Source: Bacteroidales bacterium UBA1205
GTDB taxonomy: Bacteria > Bacteroidota > Bacteroidia > Bacteroidales > WCHB1-69
NCBI GenBank assembly: GCA_002309615.1
Contig: DBXT01000060.1
Coordinates: forward strand, 2,648 to 10,744
DNA length: 8,097 bases
Reading direction: 5' to 3'
Position numbers and translations under genes: made by a program. The notes beneath the pieces are model-generated. The model was not told the origin of the DNA and did no database searches. It saw only the letters and a list, made by a program, of their open reading frames with translations. Of this stretch, positions 6,898 to 8,097 are shown piece after piece. The first letter of the stretch is position 1. Every line of letters starts with the position of its first letter.

Positions 6898-7997
6898 TGT
6901 TTAACAATACTGATTATTCTCTCAACATTTTCATTTTCCAAATCAGGATACAAGGGCAGACATATCACTTGTTCGGCGGCTTTTTGTGCAATAGTCAAGT
7001 TTTGAGACGAAGGAAGTTCCTTATACGGTTCAAAAGTAGAAATCAAAGGATAGAAATAGCGTCGTCCTAAAATATTGGCGGCTTTCAACTTTTCATACAA
7101 AGCATCACGGCTCATTCCATATTGGGCTTCGTCAACAAAGACAGGGAAATAAGAATAATTATATTCCACACCGTTTTGCTCCGGCAAAAACGATATGCCA
7201 GACAGGTTTTTCAATTCTTCTCGATATTTCTCAACTATTTGTTTACGTTTAGCAATGGCTTCGTCAATATATTTTAGTGACAATAGTCCGTAAGCCGCCT
7301 GTACTTCGTTCATCTTGGCGTTAATACCCGGTTCCTCCACCACTGTTTCACCACGAAACCCAAAGTTTTTCAAATTGTCAATGTGGTGTTTCATCTCCTG
7401 CGAATGGCAGATTACCGCTCCGCCTTCAATAGTGCTGTATATCTTAGTGGCATGAAAACTCAAAACAGACAAATCTCCGTAATTCAATATGGAGACACCG
7501 TCTTTTTTTACACCGAATGCATGAGCAGCATCGTAAATAATTCTCAAATGATGTTTATCGGCAATTTGTTGTATTGCTTCCACATCGCACGGATTTCCAT
7601 ACACATGCACCGGCATAATGGCGGTGGTTTTTTCTGTAATAGCAGCTTCTATTTTTGCAGGGTCAATATTAAAATAATTTGGTTCAACATCTACAAACAC
7701 AGGTGTGCATTTGTTCCAAAATATGGAATGCGTGGTGGCAACAAAACTATAGGGCGTAGTAATTACCTCACCCGTAATATTCAAGGCCTGCAATGCCGTT
7801 ATTAAAGCCAATGTTCCGTTGGCAAACAAAGAGATATATTCCACTCCTAAATATTCTGCCAACTGCCGTTCCAACTCCTTGTGCATTGCCCCGTTATTGG
7901 TAATCCATTTGTTATCCCATATCTTTTGCAGATAGGGGATAAACTCTTCCAATGGCGGAAGGAGCGGAGATGTGACGGTGATTGGTTTATTATCCAT
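6894..7997 (-). CDS. DegT/DnrJ/EryC1/StrS family PLP-dependent nucleotide-sugar aminotransferase
   Basis: A 367-residue cytoplasmic enzyme that moves an amino group, usually from glutamate, onto a keto-deoxy nucleotide sugar. Key sites are all present: NGTLALITAL near the PLP phosphate (60-69), DAAHA (156-160, D156 facing the PLP nitrogen), and SFHATK with the Schiff-base lysine K185, followed by the Gly-Gly of TIEGGAV. GINAKMNEVQAAYGLLSL (224-241) and GRRYFYPL (311-318) are also family-typical. The SFHATK...TIEGGA wording recalls VioA-type enzymes that aminate C4 of dTDP-4-keto-6-deoxyglucose, but 3-aminotransferases of the FdtB type are close, so no symbol is given. The frame extends upstream to a TTG at 8021. 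The ATG at 7997 is preferred because GGAGG stands nine bases before it and the protein then starts at the normal place. It overlaps the upstream gene by 8 bases. Confidence 0.92.
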   Translation of the reverse strand: MDNKPITVTSPLLPPLEEFIPYLQKIWDNKWITNNGAMHKELERQLAEYLGVEYISLFANGTLALITALQALNITGEVITTPYSFVATTHSIFWNKCTPVFVDVEPNYFNIDPAKIEAAITEKTTAIMPVHVYGNPCDVEAIQQIADKHHLRIIYDAAHAFGVKKDGVSILNYGDLSVLSFHATKIYSTIEGGAVICHSQEMKHHIDNLKNFGFRGETVVEEPGINAKMNEVQAAYGLLSLKYIDEAIAKRKQIVEKYREELKNLSGISFLPEQNGVEYNYSYFPVFVDEAQYGMSRDALYEKLKAANILGRRYFYPLISTFEPYKELPSSQNLTIAQKAAEQVICLPLYPDLENENVERIISIVKQ

Positions 7998-8097
7998 GTA
8001 TGCGTTCCTCCGTATATTCAAATTTCGGTCTCACATCACCCGGCTCGCGTCCCATCCAAGAACCCAAGGCAGCCTGTTTGTTTGCCAAGGTAAAAGA
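7990..8097 (-). CDS. C-terminal 35 codons of an unrecognised gene (5' end outside window)
   Basis: The frame is open from the window edge to a TAA at 7992-7990 and encodes 35 residues, including ANKQAALGSWMGREPG and ending EERIHG. The tail is hydrophilic, with no membrane segment or sorting signal. I do not recognise a family from it. It is favoured as the real upstream gene because the other two frames on this strand either stop within this stretch or belong to the aminotransferase. It also ends with an 8-base overlap of the next start, as expected in a packed operon. By position it is probably another sugar-nucleotide or glycan gene. That is inference from context only. Confidence 0.55.
   Translation of the reverse strand, partial: SFTLANKQAALGSWMGREPGDVRPKFEYTEERIHG
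8006..8011 (-). promoter_or_regulatory. Shine-Dalgarno site of the aminotransferase gene
   Basis: On the minus strand GGAGGA ends eight bases before the ATG at 7997. It lies inside the 3' end of the upstream gene. It supports the ATG over the TTG at 8021, which lies upstream of this site. Confidence 0.6.

Noticed and set aside
7998..8021. TTG start of the aminotransferase giving eight extra residues
   Set aside because: The ATG at 7997 has GGAGG at a suitable distance, and the family's N-terminus fits that start.

Overview
The window looks like a stretch of a Bacteroidota chromosome, most likely an anaerobic Bacteroidales-type genome. The clearest sign is a 1137-residue secreted protein that ends in a type IX secretion (T9SS) type A sorting domain, a system confined to this phylum. 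AT-rich intergenic DNA with no good sigma-70 promoter, and a T9SS cargo built from PKD and Ig-like repeats, fit as well. No RNA gene, insertion sequence or CRISPR array is visible.

All genes lie on the minus strand, so transcription runs from high to low coordinates. In that order they are: the last 35 codons of an unrecognised gene (8097-7990); a DegT/DnrJ/EryC1/StrS sugar aminotransferase (7997-6894); a 25-codon ORF whose first residues read like the start of a WbqC-family protein (6897-6820); an ATP-grasp enzyme fused to a C-terminal HAD-like domain (6823-5540); and a polysaccharide pyruvyl transferase family protein (5543-4485). After a 177-base AT-rich gap come the T9SS cargo protein (4307-894) and the N-terminal 297 codons of a MATE-family transporter (893 to the window edge).

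The first five genes form one tightly packed unit. The first junction overlaps by 8 bases and the next three are ATGA overlaps of 4 bases. Their products suggest synthesis of a decorated amino sugar for a surface glycan. The aminotransferase would make an amino-deoxy nucleotide sugar, the ATP-grasp enzyme could acylate an amine by carboxylate activation, and the pyruvyl-transferase-like protein would modify or transfer the sugar. No substrate can be read from the sequence. The cargo gene and the MATE gene form a second unit, joined stop to start with no intervening base.

Base composition is uneven. Sampled lines are about 50-57% GC in the MATE gene and the PKD half of the cargo gene, but about 25-42% from roughly position 2825 to 7400. 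The change falls inside the cargo gene. The observations most worth following up are the WbqC-like mini-ORF, the ATP-grasp-HAD fusion, and this internal composition boundary.
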